Shown in pieces: positions 1 to 6,575 of a stretch of DNA of 9,976 bases. The notes beneath the pieces were generated by a model, which saw only the letters and a list, made by a program, of their open reading frames with translations, was not told the origin of the DNA and did no database searches. The translations under genes and the position numbers were made by a program. This DNA is from Hyphomicrobiales bacterium (GTDB taxonomy: Bacteria > Pseudomonadota > Alphaproteobacteria > Rhizobiales > Aestuariivirgaceae), in contig JAIBJH010000126.1 of NCBI GenBank assembly GCA_020029455.1, forward strand, positions 1-9,976, written 5' to 3'. Each line of letters begins with the position of its first letter. The first letter of the stretch is position 1.

Positions 1-90
1 TTCTTTGTGCCGCTGGGCACGCCCAATGCCTGGTCCTCATCGGCTTACCTCCGCAAGATCTACTGCATCCTCATGCAACCAAAGCCGTAA
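1..90 (+). CDS. C-terminal end of an unidentified gene (partial)
   Basis: Frame 1 is open from the window edge to a TAA at 88-90 and gives 29 residues ending in LMQPKP. The fragment is too short to assign to a family and has no motif I recognise. It is called because the frame is open, the codons resemble those of neighbouring genes, and a palindromic repeat begins 17 bases after the stop, a usual place for such repeats. It reads in the same direction as the TauE/SafE gene 112 bases downstream, so the two could share a transcript. Confidence 0.5.
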   Translation, partial: FFVPLGTPNAWSSSAYLRKIYCILMQPKP

Positions 91-106
91 GACTCAACTC
101 CAAACC

Positions 107-180
107 CGTCATTCCCGCGAAGGCGGGAATCCCGCTTTCTTTCACTAAACAGCGGAATGCCTGCCTTCGCAGGCATGACG
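107..180. repeat. REP/BIME-like double-hairpin element
   Basis: Two hairpins face each other. The first has arms ATTCCCGC (111-118) and GCGGGAAT (123-130) around a GAAG loop. The second has arms ATGCCTGC (157-164) and GCAGGCAT (169-176) around a CTTC loop, the complement of the first loop. The whole element is bounded by CGTCAT (107-112) and ATGACG (175-180), with a further inner pair CCGCT (132-136) and AGCGG (151-155), so it can also fold as one long stem. The sequence resembles the dispersed intergenic palindromes of rhizobial genomes. It fills most of the gap between two same-strand genes and could stabilise or attenuate transcripts. A related element lies at 8738-8867. Confidence 0.8.
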
Positions 181-202
181 AAGTTTGTTAAGAGCGCGAT
201 CA

Positions 203-967
203 ATGGAACCCGAACTCTCAACACTTGCGCTTCTCGCCCTTGTGGGCCTTGCAGCCGGCTTCATTGACTCGATAGCAGGCGGTGGCGGGCTCCTCTCATT
301 GCCTTCGCTTTTGCTTGCCGGGCTTGATCCTGTCTCTGCCCTTGCCACCAACAAGCTGCAGGGGACATTCGGCACTGCTTCCGCCACCCACACTTTCTGG
401 CGCAAGGGCTTCTTGAAACCGCAGGATCACATCGCGGAAATCGTCACGGTCTTTGTTGGTGGCGCCCTTGGCGTTGCTTGCGTGGCCTATGCGCCGACGA
501 AGTTCCTGCAGGCCGCCATGCCGATCCTGCTCATCGCTATTGCGATCTATTTTGCTCTTTCACCTAAACTGCGAAATGAGCAAGGCAAGGCCAGGTTAGG
601 AATCGGATTTTTCAGCTTCGCACTGGCCCCGCTGATCGGCTTCTATGATGGAATCTTCGGCCCCGGCACCGGCTCATTCTTCATGCTGGTGCTGGTCTCG
701 CTTTTCGGTTTCGGCATCGTTCAGGCAACTGCCCGCACCAAGCTCTTGAACTTCACCTCCAACTTCGCCTCGCTCATCGTGTTTGCGCTTGGTGGCAAAA
801 TCATCTGGACCATCGGCCTCACCATGGGCGTGGCACAATTGCTGGGCGGGTGGATAGGCGCCCATGCCGCCATCGCCAATGGCGCGAAAGTCATCCGCCC
901 GCTGCTCGTGCTGGTGTGCATCGCCTTGGCGGCACGGCTGCTGTGGCAGAGCTTCGGCGCGACATGA
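203..967 (+). CDS. TauE/SafE (TSUP) family membrane transporter, YfcA-like
   Basis: A 254-residue integral inner-membrane protein of the TSUP family, whose members move sulfite, sulfoacetate or other organic and sulfur anions. The N-terminal half carries the signature GFIDSIAGGGGLLSLPSLLL (residues 19-38) followed by ATNKLQGTFGT (48-58). The second family repeat has IGFYDGIFGPGTGSFFM (145-161) and ARTKLLNFTSN (177-187). These match the YfcA subgroup closely. Hydrophobic stretches suggest seven to eight helices, and length is normal for the family. ATG 203 is preferred because AAGAG (190-194) sits 8 bases upstream; an in-frame TTG at 185 has no ribosome site. The hairpin repeat ends only 22 bases before the ATG, so a separate promoter would have to overlap it. 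The substrate cannot be read from sequence, and no sulfur-metabolism gene is adjacent. Confidence 0.93.
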   Translation: MEPELSTLALLALVGLAAGFIDSIAGGGGLLSLPSLLLAGLDPVSALATNKLQGTFGTASATHTFWRKGFLKPQDHIAEIVTVFVGGALGVACVAYAPTKFLQAAMPILLIAIAIYFALSPKLRNEQGKARLGIGFFSFALAPLIGFYDGIFGPGTGSFFMLVLVSLFGFGIVQATARTKLLNFTSNFASLIVFALGGKIIWTIGLTMGVAQLLGGWIGAHAAIANGAKVIRPLLVLVCIALAARLLWQSFGAT

Positions 968-1044
968 GGAAGCAGGAACCGAAGAACACGATCACTCGGA
1001 CGGGGAAAGTACAGCGCCAATCAAAGCGCGGCCGCCCGGATCAA

Positions 1045-1590
1045 TCAGGTTTTCGCCTCCCAAAGGATTTTCCATGTCTCGGTCTCGCAGCCAACGCTTT
1101 CCCGCACCTGATGCAAATAATAGATGCCCTCGACAAGCCGGTAAGTGAATTCAGTCGTCGTTGTCTCCGCATCGCATGTGTCTTCGAAGTATGTCGACGA
1201 CAGTGCCCCGCTTCTGGCGTCCACTTTGACTTCGCCCAGAATGGTTGTCGTCGAAAACCCGACGTCAGCTCCGCCAGTCGCGACGGAAAGCTGGGTCACC
1301 TCGTTATTGTCGAAGGTGAACAGCAATTCCTGGTCGAATAATCCATCAATCGGGATCAATGCGAAATGTGATTCACCGACACTGTAAAAGCGGCTGATCA
1401 TCTCCGCGCAAGGGTCGCCGGCCGCGTCGGAAATGCAATTGCGCAGCTCAGGTACGGCTTTGATGCGCTCCGGCAGCGCCCGGTAGCCTTTGACTTCCGT
1501 CACCGCCCCCGGCCTGGTTTGTGGCCAGGTTCCGGCGGCTTGCGCAGGCAAGGCCAGCGCCAGCAACAACAACGCAAAAACTGTTTTCAT
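1045..1590 (-). CDS. Secreted hypothetical protein with four cysteines
   Basis: A 181-residue protein with a clear Sec signal peptide: a Lys at position 2, a Leu/Ala-rich core, and an AQA cleavage motif around residues 16-18. The mature part has four cysteines (C52, C61, C139, C168), compatible with two disulfides in the periplasm, and a Thr/Ser-rich, probably beta-rich body. I do not recognise the family. Its ATG overlaps the stop of gcdH as ATGA (1587-1590), so it is probably translated by coupling after gcdH. It converges on the TauE/SafE gene with a 77-base gap in which I see no classic terminator. The signal peptide, frame length and tight coupling make it a convincing gene. Nothing in it suggests acyl-CoA chemistry, so a functional link to gcdH is not implied. 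Confidence 0.88.
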   Translation of the reverse strand: MKTVFALLLLALALPAQAAGTWPQTRPGAVTEVKGYRALPERIKAVPELRNCISDAAGDPCAEMISRFYSVGESHFALIPIDGLFDQELLFTFDNNEVTQLSVATGGADVGFSTTTILGEVKVDARSGALSSTYFEDTCDAETTTTEFTYRLVEGIYYLHQVRESVGCETETWKILWEAKT

Positions 1591-2735
1591 TGGAACGCCT
1601 GGATGCCAGTCTGCGCCCGGCCGAGGATCAGCGCATGCACATCATGTGTGCCTTCATAGGTGTTCACCGTCTCAAGGTTCACCATGTGGCGGATCACATG
1701 ATACTCATCCGAAATGCCATTGCCGCCATGCATGTCGCGTGCCGCCCGCGCCACATCCAGCGCCTTGCCGCAATTGTTGCGCTTCATCAGCGAAATGGCT
1801 GGCGGGGCCACCGTGCCGCGCTCAAGTCCGCGCCCCAGCGCCAGGCATGAGTGCAGGCCCAGCGTGATTTCCGTCTGCATGTCGGCGAGTTTCTTCTGCA
1901 CCAATTGATTGGCGGCAAGAGGCCTGCCGAACTGCTTGCGGTCCAGCGTGTATTGCCGCGCCCTATGCCAGCAATCCTCCGCCGCCCCCATCACGCCCCA
2001 GGCAATGCCGAAGCGCGCCTTGTTGAGACAGGAGAACGGGCCGCCGAGGCCCTTCGCCTTGGGCAGCAGCGCATCTTCTGGCACTTCCACATTGGCAAGA
2101 ACGATCTCGCCGGTTACCGAGGCGCGCAAGGAAACCTTGCCCTTGATCTCAGGCGTCGAAAATCCCTTGGCGCCGCGCTCCACCACAAAGCCGCGGATGT
2201 CGCCTGCCTCATCCTTGGCCCAGACAATCGCCACATCAGCAATCGGCGAATTGGTGATCCACATCTTGGAACCATTCAGCACATAGCCGCCCTGAACTTT
2301 CGCCGCGCGCGTCTTCATCCCGCCGGGATCGGAGCCGGCATCGGGTTCGGTCAGGCCGAAGCAGCCGACAATCTCGCCTGTCGCGAGCCGCGGCAGATAT
2401 TTCTGCTTCTGCTCCTCGGTGCCGAATTCCTCGATGGGGTGCATGACAAGTGAATTCTGCACGCTCATGGCCGAGCGGTAGCCGGAGTCCACGCGCTCCA
2501 CCTCGCGTGCCACCAGCCCATAGGCCACATAACCGAGGCCGGAGCCGCCATATTTCTCGCTCGTCATCACGCCGAGAAAACCCATGGCACCCAGCTCGTC
2601 CATGATCTCGCGGTCAAAGCGCTCCTCGCGGAAGGCGCTCTTCACACGCGGGGCCAGCTTGTCGGCGGCGAAGGCCCGCGCCGAATCGCGGATCATGCGC
2701 TCATCTTCGCTAAGCTGGCTTTCGAGGTCGAGCAA
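1587..2735 (-). CDS. gcdH: Glutaryl-CoA dehydrogenase
   Basis: An FAD-dependent acyl-CoA dehydrogenase that oxidises and decarboxylates glutaryl-CoA to crotonyl-CoA, in lysine, tryptophan and aromatic-compound breakdown. The 382-residue product aligns from memory with human GCDH along most of its length. It has SGYRSAMSVQ (84-93), where R87 matches the substrate-binding arginine, FGLTEPDAGSDP (126-137) and WITNSP (159-164) at the flavin site, KRNNCGKALD (318-327), and NTYEGTHD (358-365), where E361 is the catalytic base. The start is TTG at 2735: an in-frame TAG lies four codons upstream and AGAG sits 7 bases before the TTG. The N-terminus is slightly short because the FDW.DP segment often seen ahead of QLSEDER is absent. 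It diverges from the HupE/UreJ gene across 72 bases and is followed by a secreted protein gene at an ATGA overlap. Confidence 0.95.
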   Translation of the reverse strand: MLDLESQLSEDERMIRDSARAFAADKLAPRVKSAFREERFDREIMDELGAMGFLGVMTSEKYGGSGLGYVAYGLVAREVERVDSGYRSAMSVQNSLVMHPIEEFGTEEQKQKYLPRLATGEIVGCFGLTEPDAGSDPGGMKTRAAKVQGGYVLNGSKMWITNSPIADVAIVWAKDEAGDIRGFVVERGAKGFSTPEIKGKVSLRASVTGEIVLANVEVPEDALLPKAKGLGGPFSCLNKARFGIAWGVMGAAEDCWHRARQYTLDRKQFGRPLAANQLVQKKLADMQTEITLGLHSCLALGRGLERGTVAPPAISLMKRNNCGKALDVARAARDMHGGNGISDEYHVIRHMVNLETVNTYEGTHDVHALILGRAQTGIQAFQ

Positions 2736-2807
2736 TTCAATACTCTATGAAAGTGACGTCTACCCCATAGCCATCAGGCTGGGCGCGCAAGAGCAAAGGA
2801 GCAGCAC

Positions 2808-3350
2808 ATGACACGGAACACAATCACACGCATCATCATCAGCGCGGCACTGCTGGGCCTTTCGGCCACGGCAGCCTCTGCCCATGTAGGTCACGGCGCG
2901 GAGGGTTTCGCCCAGGGATTCTTCCATCCTATGGGTGGCCTCGATCATGTGCTGGCGATGCTCGCTTCAGGCCTCCTAGGCGCCATGATCGGCGGCAAGG
3001 CGAGGTGGCTCGTGCCGCTGGCCTTCATCTCATCCATGGTGGCAGGCGGAATGCTCGGTGCTTCCGGCTTTGAACTGCCGTTGGTCGAAACCATAATCCT
3101 CGCTTCCGTCGTCGTGCTGGCAGGACTTGCAGCCTTTGGCCGGTCACTTGGCCTCTCGCGGCTCCTGCCGCTCATCGGCGGCTTTGCGCTTTTCCATGGC
3201 TTCGCCCATGGCGCCGAAATGCCTGCCGATGTCTCGGGCTTCACCTATGCCGCAGGCTTCGTGGCTGCGACGGCGCTGCTCCATGCTGCCGCTATCGTTG
3301 CCGTGCTGGGCTACACCAAAGCTTGGCCCGCCAAGCGTCGCACTATTTGA
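2808..3350 (+). CDS. HupE/UreJ family membrane protein, C-terminally short
   Basis: A 180-residue protein of the HupE/UreJ family, small membrane proteins linked to nickel or cobalt uptake for hydrogenase and urease. A signal peptide ends at ASA (23-25), which would leave a mature N-terminus HVGHG. Family motifs are HPMGGLDH (40-47) and FALFHGFAHGAEMP (126-139), whose His, Asp and Glu residues are the likely metal ligands. AGGAG lies 6 bases upstream of the ATG, a strong ribosome site. Homologues such as Rhizobium HupE run to about 190 residues and end in one more hydrophobic helix with Gly/Ala/Leu; here the protein ends in KAWPAKRRTI right after the LLHAAAIVAVLG helix. The stop overlaps the convergent hydrolase gene by 8 bases. 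No hydrogenase or urease gene is nearby, so the metal or client is unknown. Confidence 0.9.
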   Translation: MTRNTITRIIISAALLGLSATAASAHVGHGAEGFAQGFFHPMGGLDHVLAMLASGLLGAMIGGKARWLVPLAFISSMVAGGMLGASGFELPLVETIILASVVVLAGLAAFGRSLGLSRLLPLIGGFALFHGFAHGAEMPADVSGFTYAAGFVAATALLHAAAIVAVLGYTKAWPAKRRTI

Positions 3351-3888
3351 TCAGTGCTGAAAGAGACTTAAACTGCGGCGTGCCTGCCTTCGCCAGCAGC
3401 TCGAAGATCACCATTTCCGTGTTCACCACTTCAACGCCATCATGGGCAAGGCGCTGGAACGCGAGGGTGGCTGACTCCGGCGCACGAGACGACATGGCAT
3501 CGGCCACAGCGTAAACGGCAAAACCCGCCTGGGCCATGTCAACGCAGGTCTGAAGCGCACAGACATGGGCCTCGATGCCCGCCACCACCACCTGCGGCCG
3601 CCCACCCTCATGCAACTCGATGAAATGCCGGCGGATTGCTTCGTCGCGCCAGCAGGAGAAAGAGAGCTTCTCGAAAACCTTTGCCCCGTTGCTTTGAAGT
3701 TCCGGCACCGTATGGCCAAGGCCTTTGGGATACTGCTCCGACATGGTGACGGGAAGGCCAAGCTCCCGCGCCGCCGTCATCAGGATCTTGGTTTTCGCCA
3801 GCACGCGCGCGCTCTCCGCCATGGCGGGAAGCAGCCGCTCCTGCATGTCGATCACCAGCAGCGAGGCCTTGGCGGCGTCAAGCAGCAT
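3343..3888 (-). CDS. Isochorismatase-like cysteine hydrolase
   Basis: A 181-residue cytoplasmic hydrolase of the isochorismatase/cysteine hydrolase superfamily (YcaC/ISOC1-like). The catalytic triad is visible: D14 in LLVIDMQE, K74 in VFEKLSFS, and nucleophile C110 in GIEAHVCALQT. The family acts on amides, ureido compounds or isochorismate; this short single-domain form usually has no known substrate. ATG 3888 is chosen because AGGG lies 7 bases upstream; a TTG at 3894, in frame, has the AGGG too close. The gene overlaps the end of ptrB by 11 bases and so is the third cistron of an msrB-ptrB operon. Its own end overlaps the convergent HupE gene by 8 bases, leaving no room for a terminator between them. 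Family assignment is secure and specific function is not. Confidence 0.93.
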   Translation of the reverse strand: MLLDAAKASLLVIDMQERLLPAMAESARVLAKTKILMTAARELGLPVTMSEQYPKGLGHTVPELQSNGAKVFEKLSFSCWRDEAIRRHFIELHEGGRPQVVVAGIEAHVCALQTCVDMAQAGFAVYAVADAMSSRAPESATLAFQRLAHDGVEVVNTEMVIFELLAKAGTPQFKSLSALIK

Positions 3889-5974
3889 CGGCAAGCCCTG
3901 AGACCTTCATCCCAAAGGCATAGACTTCCGCCACCTCTTTCAGGCGGTTGAATCGGCCCGAAGCCCCGCCATGGCCCGCGCCCATATTGATCTTGAGGAG
4001 CAGGAGATTATCTGAAGTATTCAGCACACGGAGTTTCGACACCCATTTGGCAGGCTCCCAATATTGCACGCGTGGGTCCGTCAGACCGCCATCCACGAAC
4101 ATATGGGGGTAAGGCTTCCTCTCCACATTTTCATAAGGTGCATAGGAGCGGATGTATTCATAGGCCGCCTTGTCGGTGATGGGATTACCCCATTCGGGCC
4201 ACTCCGGCGGCGTCAGCGGCAGGGTGTCGTCGAGTATCGTGGTGAGCGCATCAACAAAAGGCACTTCCGCCACGATGGCCTTGAAAAGGTCCGGCGCCAT
4301 ATTGGCAACCGCCCCCATGAGAAGACCGCCCGCACTTCCGCCCTGCGCCACGATATTGCCCCGCCGCGTGAAGCCTTCGCGCACCAGATATTCGCCGCAG
4401 GAGATGAAATCCCGAAACGTGTTGATCTTCTTGTCGAGCTTGCCGTTCTTGTACCAGCGCCGGCCCTTTTCCTGTCCCCCGCGGATATGCGCCGTGGCAT
4501 AGATAAAGCCGCGGTTTACGAGCGACAGGATGTTGGTGTTGAAGCCCGCAGGCAGCGAAATGCCATAGGAACCATAGCCATAGAGCCAGAGCGGGGCAGA
4601 TCCATCCAGCTTCGTGTCGCGGTGATAGAGAAGCGTGATGGGAATCTGCTCGCCATCATGGGCAGGGGCCAGCACACGCCGCGCCACATATTGCGAAGGA
4701 TCATGGCCCGACGGCACTTCCTGCGTCTTCTTCAACACGCGCTCGCGCGTCTTCATGTTGTAGTCGAAAACCTGCCCTGGCGTCGTCGGTGAAGAATAGG
4801 TGAAGCGCAGCGTGTCCGAATCATACTCGCGCATGTCGCCGAAACCCAGCGAATAGGCTTCCTCGGCAAAGGCGATTGTATGCTCTTCGCCCGTCGTCAT
4901 GTTGCGCACCACGATGCGCGGCAGCGCATTCTCCCGCTCCATGCGCACGAGCCAATTCTTGAAGATGTGGAAGCCCACCAGGAAAACGCCCGGCCGGTGC
5001 GGCACGAGATCGGTCCAGTTCGCGGGCGAGGGATCGGAAAGGGGCGCCGTCACCAGCTTGTAGTCGTCCGCGCCATCGGCATTGGTCTTGATGATGAAGC
5101 TCTCGCCCCAATGCTCCATTTCATACTCAAGGCCCTTGACGCGCGGGCTCACGAGCTTCGGCGTTTCCTCAGGCTTCTCCGCATCGATCAGCCAGCATTC
5201 CGAAGTGTCATGGTCATGGATGCTGATGATAATGAAACGGTCTGACTGGGTGGCGCCCATTCCGGTGAACATGCCGGTGTCTTTTTCGTCATGAATCAGA
5301 ACATCGGCGCTTTGCGCCGTGCCCAGCCTGTGCCGGAAAGTCTTGAGTGGCCGGTGGTTCTCATCCTGCAAGGTGTAGAAGATGAAATTGCCATCGGCGG
5401 ACCAACAGGCCCCGCCACCTGTGTTGGTAAGTAAATCATCCAAGTCCTTGCCGCTGGGAAAATCGCGGACCCGCAGCACGTAGAATTCCGAGCCATTCTC
5501 ATCGACCGACCAGGCGGCGCGCGCATGATCAGGTGAACGCGTGGCATCACCCAGATGGAAGAACTCCTTGCCCGCCGCCATGCTGTTGCAATCGAACAGC
5601 ACTTCATCCTCGCTGCCGGATTTCTTCTGGCGCTTGAACACCGGATACTGCCCGCCGGTGACAAAGGCGGTCGAATAGACAAAAGGCCCGTCAGGCACCG
5701 GCACCGACTGGTCGTCTTCCTTGATGCGGCCCTTGAGCTCATCGAAAAGCTTCGCCTGCAAGGGCTCCGTCTCCGCCATCATCGCCTTGGTGTAGGCATT
5801 CTCGGCATCGAGATAGGCGCGGATGTCGAGCGGCAGCAGCGATGGCGTATGCATCACCTCCTGCCAGTTCTCGGCCTTCAGCCACTTGTAGTCATCGTGT
5901 TTCTGTTGCCCGTGCCAGGTTTCGGTCACGGGCCGTTTCTCCGCCAGCGGCGGAGAGGGGGTCATGGAATCCAT
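3878..5974 (-). CDS. ptrB: Oligopeptidase B (S9 prolyl oligopeptidase family)
   Basis: A 698-residue cytoplasmic serine peptidase that cleaves small peptides after basic residues. There is no signal peptide. An N-terminal segment with DDYKWLK (27-33) leads into a beta-propeller of roughly residues 75-410 that limits access to short peptides, then an alpha/beta-hydrolase domain. The catalytic triad is S547 in GGSAGGLLMG, D633 in GGLTDPRVQYWEPAKW, and H668 in GAGHGGASGRF, with spacing almost identical to E. coli PtrB (Ser532, Asp617, His652). Of the paired acidic residues reported to hold the P1 arginine in the E. coli enzyme, the first is kept (E591) but the second aligns with proline in the motif PPEWPEWGN, with E594 next to it. 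ATG 5974 has AGG 5 bases upstream. It begins 6 bases after the msrB stop and overlaps the hydrolase gene, so all three are one operon. Confidence 0.94.
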   Translation of the reverse strand: MDSMTPSPPLAEKRPVTETWHGQQKHDDYKWLKAENWQEVMHTPSLLPLDIRAYLDAENAYTKAMMAETEPLQAKLFDELKGRIKEDDQSVPVPDGPFVYSTAFVTGGQYPVFKRQKKSGSEDEVLFDCNSMAAGKEFFHLGDATRSPDHARAAWSVDENGSEFYVLRVRDFPSGKDLDDLLTNTGGGACWSADGNFIFYTLQDENHRPLKTFRHRLGTAQSADVLIHDEKDTGMFTGMGATQSDRFIIISIHDHDTSECWLIDAEKPEETPKLVSPRVKGLEYEMEHWGESFIIKTNADGADDYKLVTAPLSDPSPANWTDLVPHRPGVFLVGFHIFKNWLVRMERENALPRIVVRNMTTGEEHTIAFAEEAYSLGFGDMREYDSDTLRFTYSSPTTPGQVFDYNMKTRERVLKKTQEVPSGHDPSQYVARRVLAPAHDGEQIPITLLYHRDTKLDGSAPLWLYGYGSYGISLPAGFNTNILSLVNRGFIYATAHIRGGQEKGRRWYKNGKLDKKINTFRDFISCGEYLVREGFTRRGNIVAQGGSAGGLLMGAVANMAPDLFKAIVAEVPFVDALTTILDDTLPLTPPEWPEWGNPITDKAAYEYIRSYAPYENVERKPYPHMFVDGGLTDPRVQYWEPAKWVSKLRVLNTSDNLLLLKINMGAGHGGASGRFNRLKEVAEVYAFGMKVSGLADAA

Positions 5975-5980
5975 AAATGC

Positions 5981-6367
5981 CTATTCTTTTGGCTTGAAGT
6001 TGAGTGCCGCCCCATTGATGCAATAGCGCAATCCGGTGGGATTTGGGCCATCGGGAAAGACATGGCCGAGATGCGCCGCGCATTCCGAACAATGGACTTC
6101 TGTGCGCCGCATGAAGAGCGAGCGGTCTTCCTGGGTTTCGACAGCCCCGTCTGCCATCGGCTTGAAGAAACTGGGCCAGCCCGTGCCGGAGTCGAACTTG
6201 GCATCGGAGGCAAAAAGCTCCTTGCCGCAGCCCACGCAGGTGAACATGCCGGGGCGTTTTTCATCGTTGAGGGGGCTGGTAAAGGCCCGTTCCGTGCCAT
6301 GCTGCCGGGTGACCTTGTAGGCCTCCGGCGACAACTGGGCTTTCCATTCGGCGTCTGTCTTTTTCAT
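5981..6367 (-). CDS. msrB: Peptide-methionine (R)-S-oxide reductase MsrB
   Basis: A 128-residue enzyme that reduces the R form of methionine sulfoxide in oxidised proteins, here apparently cytoplasmic. Zinc-binding cysteines form two CxxC pairs, C44/C47 in CVGCGKE and C93/C96 in CSECAAH. The core motifs are GTGWPSF (61-67), HLGHVFPDGP (99-108) and RYCIN, whose C116 is the catalytic cysteine. In many MsrB proteins the second position of the GTGWPSF-type motif is the resolving cysteine (GCGWPSF); here it is threonine, so reduction must use another thiol or thioredoxin directly. ATG 6367 is chosen because AGGA lies 7 bases upstream and the protein then starts like its family; the open frame runs on to 6484 but the extra residues look non-native. 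It heads the operon with ptrB, with a 6-base gap. Confidence 0.96.
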   Translation of the reverse strand: MKKTDAEWKAQLSPEAYKVTRQHGTERAFTSPLNDEKRPGMFTCVGCGKELFASDAKFDSGTGWPSFFKPMADGAVETQEDRSLFMRRTEVHCSECAAHLGHVFPDGPNPTGLRYCINGAALNFKPKE

Positions 6368-6447
6368 GAAGGTTTCCTGGGGGTCATCCTGTTTGAAGCA
6401 CAGATAGGGACCGGAGCCGCGCCGCGCCAGCCTAGCGCATCGGGCGA

Positions 6448-6465
6448 GCAGGTGGAATGACCTGC
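6448..6465. promoter_or_regulatory. Small inverted repeat in the msrB upstream region
   Basis: GCAGGT (6448-6453) and ACCTGC (6460-6465) are perfect inverted copies around six bases. The repeat lies about 80 bases upstream of the msrB ATG and could be a dimer operator or a short hairpin in the leader. The arms are short enough to arise by chance. Confidence 0.25.
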
Positions 6466-6493
6466 GAAGCGGAAGATGCGCCAAATCTAAGTG

Positions 6494-6537
6494 TTACAGC
6501 AGCTTATCGGCGGTCAATTGACCGCCGGCTGCTGTAA
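6494..6537. promoter_or_regulatory. Nested 44-base palindrome in the divergent control region
   Basis: Outer arms TTACAGCAGC (6494-6503) and GCTGCTGTAA (6528-6537) are exact reverse complements. Inside them is a perfect 18-base palindrome GGCGGTCAATTGACCGCC (6509-6526). The two parts are offset by TTATC on one side and a single G on the other, so a folded strand would be 19 base pairs with an asymmetric bulge. It sits between divergent msrB and the DUF2336 unit. Each outer arm holds an extended -10-like sequence, TGCTGTAAT on the plus strand (6530-6538) and TGCTGTAAC on the minus strand. The palindrome could therefore be an operator over two divergent promoters. That role is inference; the symmetry itself is plain. 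Confidence 0.6.
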
Positions 6538-6557
6538 TGCTGGCCAATCTCTTAAAA

Positions 6558-6575
6558 TTTACCAAGGGTTTACCA
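6558..6575 (+). promoter_or_regulatory. TTTACCA direct repeat, CtrA-like spacing
   Basis: TTTACCA occurs at 6558-6564 and again at 6569-6575, one helical turn (11 bases) apart. The pattern TTTA-N7-TTTA differs by one base per half from the alphaproteobacterial CtrA consensus TTAA-N7-TTAA. The second copy overlaps the start codon of the small ORF at 6575, and the intervening AAGGG also serves as its ribosome site, so this may be coincidence. Confidence 0.25.

Noticed and set aside
968..1044. Rho-independent terminator between convergent genes
   Set aside because: The GCGGCCGC palindrome is short and no T-run follows on either strand.
850..1341. 163-codon plus-strand frame overlapping the transporter end and the secreted protein
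   Set aside because: It overlaps two better-supported genes in other frames and has an Arg-rich, unstructured product.
4064..4792. 242-codon plus-strand frame opposite ptrB
   Set aside because: It is antisense to the conserved catalytic domain and shows no recognisable domain or ribosome site.
5555..6460. 301-codon plus-strand open frame across ptrB and msrB
   Set aside because: It lies antisense to two well-recognised genes, has no ribosome site, and its translation is His/Arg/Leu-rich without any family motif, as expected from a shadow of GC-rich genes.
6368..6484. N-terminal extension of MsrB to 6484
   Set aside because: The extra 39 residues are Arg-rich and unlike the family, while ATG 6367 has a well-spaced AGGA.
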